Positions 13,191 through 21,663 of a stretch of DNA of 25,579 bases are shown piece after piece (position 1 is the stretch's first letter; each line of letters opens with the position of its first letter). The position numbers and the translations under genes were made by a program. The notes under the pieces were generated by a model. That model did not search any database. It was not told the origin of the DNA and saw only the letters and a list, made by a program, of their open reading frames with translations. The stretch is from BA4 sp044376575. Its GTDB lineage: Bacteria > Bacteroidota > Bacteroidia > CAIKAF01. The stretch spans positions 1 through 25,579 of the forward strand of contig JBILKR010000027.1 in the NCBI GenBank assembly GCA_044376575.1, given 5' to 3'.

Positions 13191-14072
13191 TTATACCGCT
13201 ACTGGAGCTTTAATGGGGGGATGAGGATCATAATTCAACAAAGTAAAATCTTCATATTGAAATGAAAATATATCATTAACTGTCGGATTAATTTTCATTG
13301 TTGGAAGAGGTCGATGCTCCCTGGATAATTGTTCGTTTACCTGTTCAAGATGATTGATGTATAAATGAGCATCACCAAAAGTATGAACAAAATCACCGGG
13401 TTCCAATCCGGTAACCTGGGCAAGCATCATCGTTAACAAAGCATAGGAAGCGATATTAAACGGCACGCCTAAAAATACATCTGCACTTCGCTGATATAAC
13501 TGACATGAAAGTTTACCATTGGCAACATAAAACTGAAAAAATGTATGACAAGGAGGGAGAGCCATTTGGTCAATAAATGGAACGTTCCATGCACTGACCA
13601 AAATTCTTCTTGAATCAGGATTTTTCTTTAGCGTATCTACTACCTGTTTTATCTGGTCTATCACGTTGCCGTCTGGTGCAGGCCAGCTTCTCCATTGATA
13701 TCCGTAAACAGGACCTAATTCTCCCCATTGTTTTGAAAAATTTTCGTCAGCGGCAATTCGATCTGCAAACTCCATCATCGTTTCTCCTTTGTAATCTGAT
13801 GAAGATTTAAATTTTGCAAACGGCCAATCATCCCAAATATGTACATTATTTTTCACCAGGTATTGTATGTTGGTTTCACCTTTCAGAAACCACAATAATT
13901 CGTGAATTACACCCTTTAAGTAAACCTTCTTCGTTGTAATCAGCGGGAATCCATCCTGTAAATCAAACCGCATCTGATGTCCGAAAATACTGATTGTTCC
14001 GGTACCTGTACGGTCTTCTTTTCTAACACCTTCAGATAATATTCTGCGCATTAAATCATGATATACCTGCAT
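13191..14072 (-). CDS. thyA: Thymidylate synthase
   Basis: The protein has 293 residues. It methylates dUMP to dTMP using methylenetetrahydrofolate, releasing dihydrofolate for FolA. Visible are DRTGTGTISIFG at 20-31, FPLITTKKV, the arginine pair in DSRRILVSAWN (about 153-163), the catalytic C175 in LPPCHTFFQFYV, and QRSADVFLGVPFNIASYA at 194-211. An insertion of about 25-30 residues near 87-115 makes it longer than the 264-residue E. coli enzyme, as in some Gram-positive homologs. Confidence 0.97.
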   Translation of the reverse strand: MQVYHDLMRRILSEGVRKEDRTGTGTISIFGHQMRFDLQDGFPLITTKKVYLKGVIHELLWFLKGETNIQYLVKNNVHIWDDWPFAKFKSSSDYKGETMMEFADRIAADENFSKQWGELGPVYGYQWRSWPAPDGNVIDQIKQVVDTLKKNPDSRRILVSAWNVPFIDQMALPPCHTFFQFYVANGKLSCQLYQRSADVFLGVPFNIASYALLTMMLAQVTGLEPGDFVHTFGDAHLYINHLEQVNEQLSREHRPLPTMKINPTVNDIFSFQYEDFTLLNYDPHPPIKAPVAV

Positions 14073-14092
14073 GCGATCAATAGATTTATGAG

Positions 14093-14100
14093 CAAAAGTA
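14093..14100 (-). promoter_or_regulatory. -7 element for thyA-folA
   Basis: On the - strand TACTTTTG matches TAnnTTTG exactly and lies 20 bp before the thyA start. No TTTG is found at the proper distance upstream, so only the -7 half is supported. Confidence 0.5.
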
Positions 14101-14192
14101 AACGGTTAACATTGATTGTTTTTTATTTTTTATTAAAAGTAATGAACGAACAGATCAAGTATTAATTCAATTCATAATTGTATTTTCGCGAC

Positions 14193-16661
14193 ATGAAACT
14201 AAGATTGCTGATTTTAATTGCCGGATTATTTTGGGGATTCGCAGTGTTAGGTCAGAATCCTGATCCTACTGCCAAAAATGGGATGGTTTCGGGCAAAGTC
14301 ATTGATGCTTCAACGAAAAAACCGGTAGAGTTTGCTACCATTACCGTTAAACATTTAAAAGATTCATTGTTCTTTACAGGAGGATTAACAAATGCAACCG
14401 GTGAGTTTTCTGTAGAAAAATTAAAATACGGTAAATATCTCCTTACAATATCTTTTATAGGATATCAATCAAAAAAAGATACCATTTTGGTAATACCCAA
14501 TAATTTAAATGTCAATGCAGGGACATATTCGCTTGTACCAGATGCCAAAACATTAAATACCGTTACGATAGAAGATGAGAAAGATGATTTTCAACTGGGT
14601 ATCGATAAGAAAATTTTTAATGTAGATAAAAATCTGGTAAGTGCGGGCGGAAGTGCCATTGATGTACTCCGTCAGGTACCAACGCTGAACGTTGATATTG
14701 ATGGTAAAATAAGTTTACGTGGAAGTGAAAGCCTGGTTATTTTTATCAATGGGAAACCATCAGGACTTACAGCCCAAAACCGTGAACAAATTTTAATGCA
14801 AATCCCTGCTTCGAACATCGACAGGATTGAGCTCATCACCAATCCCTCTGCAAAATATGATGCCGAAGGAATGTCAGGAATCATCAATATCATCACAAAA
14901 AAAAATATTGCAGATGGATTCAGCGGTAATACTACAGCGGGTATCGGAACAAATCACAAATACAATGGCAGTTTCACAGCGAATTACAGAACTGAAAAAA
15001 TTGCAACCAGCAATACTATAGGATTTCGCTACAACCAACGCTTCTTTAACGGGTACAATCTTCGTACCAATGAATTTAATAATCAACCCACGTACTCTAT
15101 CAATCAGCGAAATGGAGGAAATACCTATAACTCTGCACCCACATTCTCCGGCAACACGGAATTCTTTTTTAATAAACATAGCTTATCATTAAATTACCTG
15201 TTCAGTTACGGATATGAAGACAGACCTGAAAATATTGAATATGATTTTTTAGATTCGAGTGACTGGGTTACGCGCATGTATAACCGAGCGACCAAGACCA
15301 TTGAAGAAACTTACAGTGCAGACGGAGGAATAACTTACGCTTTTAAAAATCCTGAGAAAAAAAGAGATTTAATTATTGCATCTAATATTTCATACAATCT
15401 GAATTTTAGAAATTCATATTTCACACAGCAAGAAAAAACTCTCGATAATGAAATAGATACAACATACAATACAGGGCTTTCAAATAATTATCAAACCTAC
15501 AGGAATCTTGTTTCTGTGACTCAATTAGACTACACCCACCCATTTGCAAAAAAATACAAATTTGAAACCGGAGGTAAAGTAACTATCCGAAATCTGGACA
15601 ATGACTTTAATGCAGATTCATTGGATTACAGTTTAAATACATGGGTACCGATGACAAGTTTAATCAACCGTTTTATTTATCTGGAAAATGTGAATGCTAT
15701 TTATGGAACATTCAGCGGAAGTATAAAAGAAAAATTTGGCTATCAGTTGGGACTTCGGGTTGAGCAAACAAATATCCGAGGTAATCAGGTTGTGGGAAAT
15801 ATTGAGTTCACAAAAAACTATGTCAACTTTTTCCCTTCTGTTTTCCTAAGTTATAAATTCAATAAAGAACATGAGATTCAACTGAATTATTCAAGACGTA
15901 TCAATCGTCCGAGTCTGGGAAACATTAATCCTTTCGGAGATTATGAAGATCCGCTGAATATCCGCGTGGGTAATCCTGACTTGAATCCTGAAAATATTGA
16001 TGCTGTTGAATTTAATTACGCGGCACAATGGAAAAATCACTCCATCTTGGCTACTGCTTATTTCAGACATGTAGATGGACTTATTCAGCGTTATCGAAAT
16101 GTTGATACCATCACCGGAGTTTCAACTGTTTCATTTATCAATTTAGACAGGTCATTAAATTTCGGATTGGAGTTTGTAGCGAGAAATAAGTTTTTCAAGT
16201 GGTGGAACTCAACTGCAAATCTTAATATTTTCAGAAATCAGTCATTCGGCGCTGATCAATACGGAGATTTATCTGCCACCAATTTCAGTTATTCCGTTCG
16301 CTGGCAAAACAGTTTCAAATTTACACCACAGATGGAATTGCAGTTGACATTAAATTACAACGGGCCCAATACTTTTCCTCAGGGTGTAATGGCTGAAATG
16401 TGGGGAATTGATGCCGGATACAGGTTAGATATCTTAAAAGGGAAACTTTCTTTCACGCTCAACGTGCAGGATATATTTGACACCAGAAGATTTGCAGTTG
16501 ACTCTTTTGACGACTACTTTTTTGGTGAAGTTTACCGCAAAAGAGAAACAAGAATTGCTACGCTTCAAATTACTTACCGATTCGGGAAACAGCAACAAAA
16601 CCAACAGCAACAGAGAAGAAGAAGTATGGACGGCGGTGGCGACTCAGATATGGGAATGTAA
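14193..16661 (+). CDS. TonB-linked outer-membrane receptor (OMP_b-brl family)
   Basis: The protein has 822 residues from ATG 14193. An in-frame start 15 bp upstream exists, but 14193 begins the signal peptide directly. After cleavage near residue 20 there is a carboxypeptidase-regulatory-like domain (about 32-105: GKVIDASTKKPVEFATITV, then GEFSVEKLKYGKYLLTISF), a plug-like domain (about 145-240: LRQVPTLNVDIDGKISLRG, NIDRIELITNPSAKYDAEG, GIINIITKK) and a beta-barrel with many aromatic-ended strands, INRPSLGNINPFGDYEDP and LQITYRFG near the end. A Gln/Arg/Gly/Asp-rich tail of about 25 residues follows the last strand. Likely imports or binds an unidentified ligand at the outer membrane; no SusD partner is adjacent. 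Confidence 0.88.
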   Translation: MKLRLLILIAGLFWGFAVLGQNPDPTAKNGMVSGKVIDASTKKPVEFATITVKHLKDSLFFTGGLTNATGEFSVEKLKYGKYLLTISFIGYQSKKDTILVIPNNLNVNAGTYSLVPDAKTLNTVTIEDEKDDFQLGIDKKIFNVDKNLVSAGGSAIDVLRQVPTLNVDIDGKISLRGSESLVIFINGKPSGLTAQNREQILMQIPASNIDRIELITNPSAKYDAEGMSGIINIITKKNIADGFSGNTTAGIGTNHKYNGSFTANYRTEKIATSNTIGFRYNQRFFNGYNLRTNEFNNQPTYSINQRNGGNTYNSAPTFSGNTEFFFNKHSLSLNYLFSYGYEDRPENIEYDFLDSSDWVTRMYNRATKTIEETYSADGGITYAFKNPEKKRDLIIASNISYNLNFRNSYFTQQEKTLDNEIDTTYNTGLSNNYQTYRNLVSVTQLDYTHPFAKKYKFETGGKVTIRNLDNDFNADSLDYSLNTWVPMTSLINRFIYLENVNAIYGTFSGSIKEKFGYQLGLRVEQTNIRGNQVVGNIEFTKNYVNFFPSVFLSYKFNKEHEIQLNYSRRINRPSLGNINPFGDYEDPLNIRVGNPDLNPENIDAVEFNYAAQWKNHSILATAYFRHVDGLIQRYRNVDTITGVSTVSFINLDRSLNFGLEFVARNKFFKWWNSTANLNIFRNQSFGADQYGDLSATNFSYSVRWQNSFKFTPQMELQLTLNYNGPNTFPQGVMAEMWGIDAGYRLDILKGKLSFTLNVQDIFDTRRFAVDSFDDYFFGEVYRKRETRIATLQITYRFGKQQQNQQQQRRRSMDGGGDSDMGM

Positions 16662-16671
16662 TTGGAGTAAA

Positions 16672-17103
16672 TTATTTTGACTTGCAATTTTCCAACACAT
16701 CATTTACTTCTTTTAATGTTACCGATTTAGGTAAAACCGAATCAGGAAATGATTGATATAAATAATTCATGATGGCTGCTATTTCATCATTTTCCAATTC
16801 AAAGTTTCCAGGCATTTCACCCGAGTATATATTCGCATTTACTTCTATAATTCCTGATTTACCATACCGTATCATACATGCCAATGATTCTAATTTCAAA
16901 TGAACAGGGTCACCAATCGGAGGAATCAGTTTCCTCAATCCTTCACCATTTACACCATGACAATTTGAGCAGTGCTCCATGTATTTCTTTTTCCCTGTTT
17001 CAACAGATTGTGAGGTTGAATAAGGATAAACCAAAATAACAATAACGATAATCATCAACGGAATGATAATCTGCAAAGCTAATCCGATATTTAATTTATT
17101 CAT
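16672..17103 (-). CDS. Membrane-anchored monohaem cytochrome c
   Basis: The protein has 143 residues. A single hydrophobic helix (about 5-27) anchors a small periplasmic class I cytochrome c domain. The haem-binding CSNCH is at 45-49 and the likely distal ligand is M97 in SGEMPG. NYLYQSF near 113-119 is the usual C-terminal helix. It probably carries electrons in or near the terminal respiratory chain. Its start overlaps the SCO gene by 8 nt, so the two are translationally linked. It converges with the receptor gene with a 10-bp gap. Confidence 0.9.
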   Translation of the reverse strand: MNKLNIGLALQIIIPLMIIVIVILVYPYSTSQSVETGKKKYMEHCSNCHGVNGEGLRKLIPPIGDPVHLKLESLACMIRYGKSGIIEVNANIYSGEMPGNFELENDEIAAIMNYLYQSFPDSVLPKSVTLKEVNDVLENCKSK

Positions 17104-17758
17104 TCAGTAAAATATCAATATCATTTAAAAGTATATCTACTTCTTCCGGTTTTGTTCCATCATAATAACCACGAATATAACCATCTCCGTCTATAAGAAT
17201 AAACGCTCCGCTATGCACAAAACCACCGGGTGCCGTTGGGTCTTCAGCAGCGCTGGCAAGATAGGATTCAGCCAGAGTATAAATGGTGTCTTTATTGCCG
17301 GTCAAAAAATGCCAGGTGGAAGAACTTACATCCAGGCGATTGGCATAATCTTTCAATACTGCAACATTATCGTGTTCCGGATCAATCGAATGACTTAAAA
17401 TTTTAATTCTTGAATTGAGTCTATATTTCTCATAGACACGCAACAACTGTGATTTCATTTTGGGACAAATGGTTGGACAGGTTGTAAAGAAAAAATCAGC
17501 AACGTATATTTTCCCTTTCATTGAGTCGTTATTAACCCAACGACCTTCTTGATTTTGAAATAAAAAAAACGGAATCACGGGATATACTGTATCCGGCACA
17601 AGAACACCATTCACTTCTTTGGATAGAATTGATGGCTCTCCGAGCTTTGGTAGTTTTTGTTTTGTATTTACTGCTGAAGATTTATCTGTTGAGCCAGAAT
17701 CGCAGGCAATCAAAAAAACAAGAAAAAAAATCAGGTTAACGTAGCGTATCCAATTCAT
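17096..17758 (-). CDS. SCO1/SenC-type copper chaperone lipoprotein
   Basis: The start at 17758 gives 220 residues with a lipobox LIAC (C19). An upstream in-frame ATG at 17797 would precede this signal peptide with 13 extra residues and deepen the overlap with the gene before it. The thioredoxin-like domain (about 55-215) has the SCO copper site: CPTIC (C94, C98) and H182 in VHSGAF. SHSIDPEHD at 122-130 is also typical. SCO proteins deliver copper to, or reduce, the CuA centre of cytochrome oxidase. The adjacent cytochrome c and preceding lipoprotein gene suggest a small respiratory/copper operon. Confidence 0.93.
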   Translation of the reverse strand: MNWIRYVNLIFFLVFLIACDSGSTDKSSAVNTKQKLPKLGEPSILSKEVNGVLVPDTVYPVIPFFLFQNQEGRWVNNDSMKGKIYVADFFFTTCPTICPKMKSQLLRVYEKYRLNSRIKILSHSIDPEHDNVAVLKDYANRLDVSSSTWHFLTGNKDTIYTLAESYLASAAEDPTAPGGFVHSGAFILIDGDGYIRGYYDGTKPEEVDILLNDIDILLNE

Positions 17759-18173
17759 ATTTATCAATAGTTTTTTCTGCACGTAAAATACTTTCATGAA
17801 TTAAATTTCTGATACGAATAATTTTATTTTTTTCGTTATCATAATATTTCATTTTCTCTTCAAACTCCATGTAGGGATCAGCTTCTTTAAATTCATGCAT
17901 CCATTGCATCATCGCGTCATCAGCAGCAACAAGCTCTTGTTTAACTGAGTATATTTCTTTCAATTGAATTGAATCATTAAGTGCTTTTTCAATTGATGAA
18001 AGTTTCTTTTTTAGTTTGAATATATTTCCTGTTTTGGGCATCACAGAATCATGAACTTCCATCACTTCCATAATTTTATTTTCGATGTTTTTTTTATTCT
18101 TTTCTTCTTTAGACAATCCTGCTCCGCATGAAAAAAACAGAACAATGATTAAAAATGATAATATGAATTTCAT
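17736..18173 (-). CDS. Hypothetical helical lipoprotein
   Basis: The protein has 145 residues. A lipoprotein signal peptide with LFFSC (C16) precedes a highly charged, helix-prone chain. The most distinctive stretch is DDAMMQWMHEFKEADPYMEF at about 85-104, rich in Met, Trp and His. That could suit metal contact, but this is inference. It overlaps the SCO gene by 23 nt and heads the SCO/cytochrome operon, so a role in copper or oxidase assembly is plausible. I do not recognise a named family. Confidence 0.8.
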   Translation of the reverse strand: MKFILSFLIIVLFFSCGAGLSKEEKNKKNIENKIMEVMEVHDSVMPKTGNIFKLKKKLSSIEKALNDSIQLKEIYSVKQELVAADDAMMQWMHEFKEADPYMEFEEKMKYYDNEKNKIIRIRNLIHESILRAEKTIDKYELDTLR

Positions 18174-18187
18174 ATAAATAATTTATA

Positions 18188-18195
18188 CAAAGTTA
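18188..18195 (-). promoter_or_regulatory. -7 element for the lipoprotein-SCO-cytochrome operon
   Basis: On the - strand TAACTTTG matches TAnnTTTG exactly, 14 bp before the start codon. A TTG lies 23 bp further upstream, slightly beyond normal spacing. Confidence 0.45.
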
Positions 18196-18383
18196 ACCTG
18201 ATTGAGATGGAATAAAAACAACTTACAAAAGAGTTTATAATTATTTAAACCTACTTTTTAATAATTGACTATTTGCTCCAAATCGTATTTTTTTAAAAGA
18301 TATTATTTTTCTTCATGTTAGGAGAAACAGATGCTCTAAATTCCATCCAATCCATTATCTTCGTTAAACAAACTCAATATCGC

Positions 18384-19136
18384 ATGATTCCGATTAGTGT
18401 TGTGATTATCACATATAATGAAGAGAAAAATATTGAGGGATGTATTCAATCCGTTAAATCCATTGCTGACGAAATTATTGTAGTGGACTCGGGATCAACG
18501 GATCAAACAGTAAACATATCATCAGTACTGGGTGCAAAAGTAATTCATCATCCGTTTGAGGGTCATATTGAGCAAAAGAATTTTGCTGTTACACAATCGA
18601 CATATCCACACATCCTTTCGCTTGATGCGGATGAAAGAATTGATGCTGTGCTAAAAGAAGAAATCCTGAAAATTAAGTCAAACTGGATGTTTGACGGATA
18701 TTCCATGAACAGACTGAATAACTATTGTGGACAATTTATCAAACACGGCGCCTGGTATCCGGATAAAAAACTACGATTATGGGATTCCAGAAAAGGCAAA
18801 TGGAAAGGCATGAATCCCCATGATCGCTTTGAGATGATTGAGGGTTCAACCATACAACACTTGAAAGGTCATATTGAACATTTCTCTTATTATACTATTC
18901 AGGATCATAAACAAAAAGTGCATTATTTTTCTGAAATAGCAGCAGCATCATATTACAAAAAAGGCCGGCGATCTTCCATACTAAAACTTATCATACATCC
19001 TGTGGTAAGATTTATTCGCGACTACTTTTTAAAAAGCGGATGGATGGATGGTAGAAGAGGATGGCATATCGCAGTTATCAGCGCATGGGAAGTCTATCTG
19101 AAATATCGCACTTTATTGAAAATGCAAAAGCACTAA
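18384..19136 (+). CDS. Family 2 glycosyltransferase (WaaE/KdtX-like)
   Basis: From ATG 18384 the protein has 250 residues. An earlier ATG at 18315 would add 23 residues unlike the family, which normally begins right at the first beta strand, here ISVVIITYNEEKNIEGC. VVDSGSTDQT at 34-43 binds the nucleotide-sugar and LSLDADERI at 79-87 holds the metal-binding DAD. The downstream part with HGAWYPDKKLRLW and NPHDRFEM resembles LPS-core transferases of the WaaE type. It probably adds a sugar to a lipid-linked or LPS glycan on the cytoplasmic face of the inner membrane; donor and acceptor unknown. It leads a three-gene glycan cluster. Confidence 0.88.
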   Translation: MIPISVVIITYNEEKNIEGCIQSVKSIADEIIVVDSGSTDQTVNISSVLGAKVIHHPFEGHIEQKNFAVTQSTYPHILSLDADERIDAVLKEEILKIKSNWMFDGYSMNRLNNYCGQFIKHGAWYPDKKLRLWDSRKGKWKGMNPHDRFEMIEGSTIQHLKGHIEHFSYYTIQDHKQKVHYFSEIAAASYYKKGRRSSILKLIIHPVVRFIRDYFLKSGWMDGRRGWHIAVISAWEVYLKYRTLLKMQKH

Positions 19137-19153
19137 ACATCAAATTTTTAGAA

Positions 19154-19161
19154 TACATTTG
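19154..19161 (+). promoter_or_regulatory. -7 element before the Wzz-like gene
   Basis: TACATTTG matches TAnnTTTG exactly, 22 bp before the start codon in the 47-bp gap after the glycosyltransferase gene. No -33 TTTG is seen at 19-21 bp, so an internal promoter is only possible. Confidence 0.4.
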
Positions 19162-19183
19162 TATATAAATATTATCAAACGAT

Positions 19184-20230
19184 ATGAATAAGCAATCATC
19201 TGAATTTAGTTTCAGTTCTTTTGGGTTTATTTCATTTTTAGTAAAATGGTGGAAGCACATTGCCATTGCTACAATGATAGGAGCTGTAGCTTCAATTGTA
19301 ATTTCTTTGATGATGAAAGACCGATTTAAGTCAACAGTTATCTTTTACCCTACAACTACCAATTCCATATCCAAAGCATTACTTGATGTTACCGGCGGAA
19401 GCAAACAAGACTTCCTTGCATTTGGTGAAGAGGCAGAAGCAGAGCAGGCTTTACAGATTCTGGAATCTGATGAAATCAGAGAATGGGTAATCAGACAATA
19501 TGATTTATATAAGCATTATGATATAGATACCGCAAGCAATTTCGCAAAAACAAAAATGATGAAAAAGTTTGCGAGAAATGTAAGTTTTAGAAGAACTGAA
19601 TTCAATTCTGTTGAAATCTCTGTTTTGGATGAAAATCCAAAAGTTGCAGCAGGAATGGCAAACGATATTGCTGCAAGGCTTGATTCTGTGAAAAATAAAA
19701 TTCAAAAAGAGAGAGCCATTGAAGGATTAAAAATTGTAGAAGCGGAATATAATACACTGAAATCAGAAATCACAAAAATGGCTGATTCGCTCGATAAAAT
19801 CAGAAGCCTCGGAATCAATGATTATACCTCACAATCGGAAGTGATTAATCAGGAATATGCGGTTGCATTGTCTAAAGGCAATCAATCTGCCATCAAAGCA
19901 CTTGAAGAAAAAATTGCAATGCTTTCTAAATACGGAGGAGCTTACATGACACTCACAGAAAACCTTGAAATTTTCAGGAAGCAATTATCTGAAATTAAAT
20001 TAAAATACGATCAGGCTCGCGTTGATGCTGAACGTAATGTTCCATATAAAATGGTTGTAAACTATGCGTATCCAGCCGACAGAAAAACGTTTCCCAAGCG
20101 TTCAATGATTGTAATTGGAGCCACGTTAGCTACTTTTTGTATGTCTATCTTTTTCCTGATTGGTCTTGAGAACTGGAAAAGATACAAACTTGAAATAGAA
20201 AAAATCAAGCAAACAGGATCAGAAGATTGA
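19184..20230 (+). CDS. Wzz-type polysaccharide chain-length determinant
   Basis: The protein has 348 residues. A transmembrane segment at about 23-43 and a second at about 308-330 flank a large, charged, helix-rich periplasmic region with coiled-coil character (about 165-285). YPADRKTFPKRS just before the second segment is the Pro-containing motif of the Wzz/PCP family. These proteins oligomerise in the inner membrane and set the length of O-antigen or capsule chains. No tyrosine kinase domain is attached. The stop overlaps the next gene by 3 bases. Confidence 0.88.
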   Translation: MNKQSSEFSFSSFGFISFLVKWWKHIAIATMIGAVASIVISLMMKDRFKSTVIFYPTTTNSISKALLDVTGGSKQDFLAFGEEAEAEQALQILESDEIREWVIRQYDLYKHYDIDTASNFAKTKMMKKFARNVSFRRTEFNSVEISVLDENPKVAAGMANDIAARLDSVKNKIQKERAIEGLKIVEAEYNTLKSEITKMADSLDKIRSLGINDYTSQSEVINQEYAVALSKGNQSAIKALEEKIAMLSKYGGAYMTLTENLEIFRKQLSEIKLKYDQARVDAERNVPYKMVVNYAYPADRKTFPKRSMIVIGATLATFCMSIFFLIGLENWKRYKLEIEKIKQTGSED

Positions 20231-21663
20231 AAGCACCTCTTCAACTGAGATGGTTTTATATTCTTTGTGCATTATTTATTGCACTTAATACTGCATTGAT
20301 TTATCATGACCTGTACTGGCTTTATTTAACGCCCATAATTGTTGCAATAATTGCAATTGCATTTTTATCTATTGATATCTTATTTCTGTTGTGTGTAATC
20401 GCCACACCTCTTTCAGTTGATCTAAAAGAAACTGATATTGGAGCTTCACTTTCTTTACCTGCAGAACCATTAATGATTGCATTAATGATCATGTTCATAT
20501 TTAAAGTATTTGCTGAAAAAAATATGGATACGAGAATTTTAAAACATCCTGTTTCAATTGCCATTTATTTTTATTTAGGATGGATTTTAATCACTTCAAT
20601 TACCAGTGAAATTCCATTGGTATCTTTTAAATTTTTTGCAAGTAAATTGTGGTTCATTATTCCCTTCTACTTTTTAGGTACTCAGGTTTTTAGAAAATTT
20701 GTAAATGTAAAATGGTTTGTATGGTGCTATGTAATTGCGATGGGCGTTGTGATTGTTTATACCATTCAACGTCATGCAATATGGAACTTTGAGCAGCAAC
20801 CTGCCAACTGGGTAATGACTCCTTTTTATTATGACCATACGCAATATGGGGCTGCGCTAGCCATGTTTTTCCCTTTTTTAACCGGCATTAATTTTACAAA
20901 TCGATCTGGGCTATTTATTAAAATTGTTATTTCATTAATTACTGTTCTATATACGGCTGCTATTATATTATCTTATACACGTGCGGCATGGGTGAGTATT
21001 GCCGGTGCACTGGGATTATTTATTGTTTTTGCATTTCGTATCAAGTGGCAAGTGATTGCACTTGGGTTAACTACTTTGTTATTTTTATTCTTTGGGTTTC
21101 AAAATGAAATCATCATGCAACTTGAAGAGAACAAACAAGATTCATCCGGTGAATTAAGTGAACACGTTCAGTCTATATCAAACATCAGTACAGATGCATC
21201 AAATGTGGAACGCTTGTTGAGATGGAAATGTGCAATCAGAATGTTTAACGAGCGACCAATCACAGGCTGGGGACCCGGCACATATACGTTTGTATATGCT
21301 CCTTTTCAGCGATCTTATGAAATGACCATCATCAGTACAAATTTCGGAGATGTAGGAAATGCTCACAGTGAATACCTCGGTCCGCTTTCAGAACAAGGGA
21401 TATTAGGACCACTTACATTACTTGCAATTATCATCACAACTTTTATAACCGGTATTAAAATATGGAATTCAAATGCAGACAATCATATTCGCTATACAGG
21501 AATGATGTTGTTGTTAGGTTTATGCACCTACTGGGCTCATGGTTTTTTAAATAACTTTCTGGATACTGATAAATTGTCTGTGCCGTTTTGGGGATTTATT
21601 GCGGTGATTGTGGCTATAGATGTGTATTACATTCAACCATCAAATGAATCTGCAAGCAAGTAG
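20227..21663 (+). CDS. O-antigen ligase/polymerase family membrane protein
   Basis: The protein has 478 residues. The start is TTG at 20227; there is no ATG until about codon 80, inside the membrane domain. About ten hydrophobic helices surround a large periplasmic loop (about 295-395) with LLRWKCAIRMFNERPITGWG and GNAHSEYLGPLSEQGILG, the Wzy_C (O-antigen ligase) signature. It either joins O-antigen to lipid A-core or polymerises repeat units; sequence alone does not separate WaaL from Wzy. The TTGA overlap couples it to the Wzz-like gene. Its 3' end overlaps the opposing phosphatase gene by 24 bp. Confidence 0.88.
   Translation: MKAPLQLRWFYILCALFIALNTALIYHDLYWLYLTPIIVAIIAIAFLSIDILFLLCVIATPLSVDLKETDIGASLSLPAEPLMIALMIMFIFKVFAEKNMDTRILKHPVSIAIYFYLGWILITSITSEIPLVSFKFFASKLWFIIPFYFLGTQVFRKFVNVKWFVWCYVIAMGVVIVYTIQRHAIWNFEQQPANWVMTPFYYDHTQYGAALAMFFPFLTGINFTNRSGLFIKIVISLITVLYTAAIILSYTRAAWVSIAGALGLFIVFAFRIKWQVIALGLTTLLFLFFGFQNEIIMQLEENKQDSSGELSEHVQSISNISTDASNVERLLRWKCAIRMFNERPITGWGPGTYTFVYAPFQRSYEMTIISTNFGDVGNAHSEYLGPLSEQGILGPLTLLAIIITTFITGIKIWNSNADNHIRYTGMMLLLGLCTYWAHGFLNNFLDTDKLSVPFWGFIAVIVAIDVYYIQPSNESASK

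Noticed and set aside
18315..18383. Upstream start for the glycosyltransferase
   Set aside because: The 23 extra residues do not resemble the family, whose first strand begins at the ATG at 18384.
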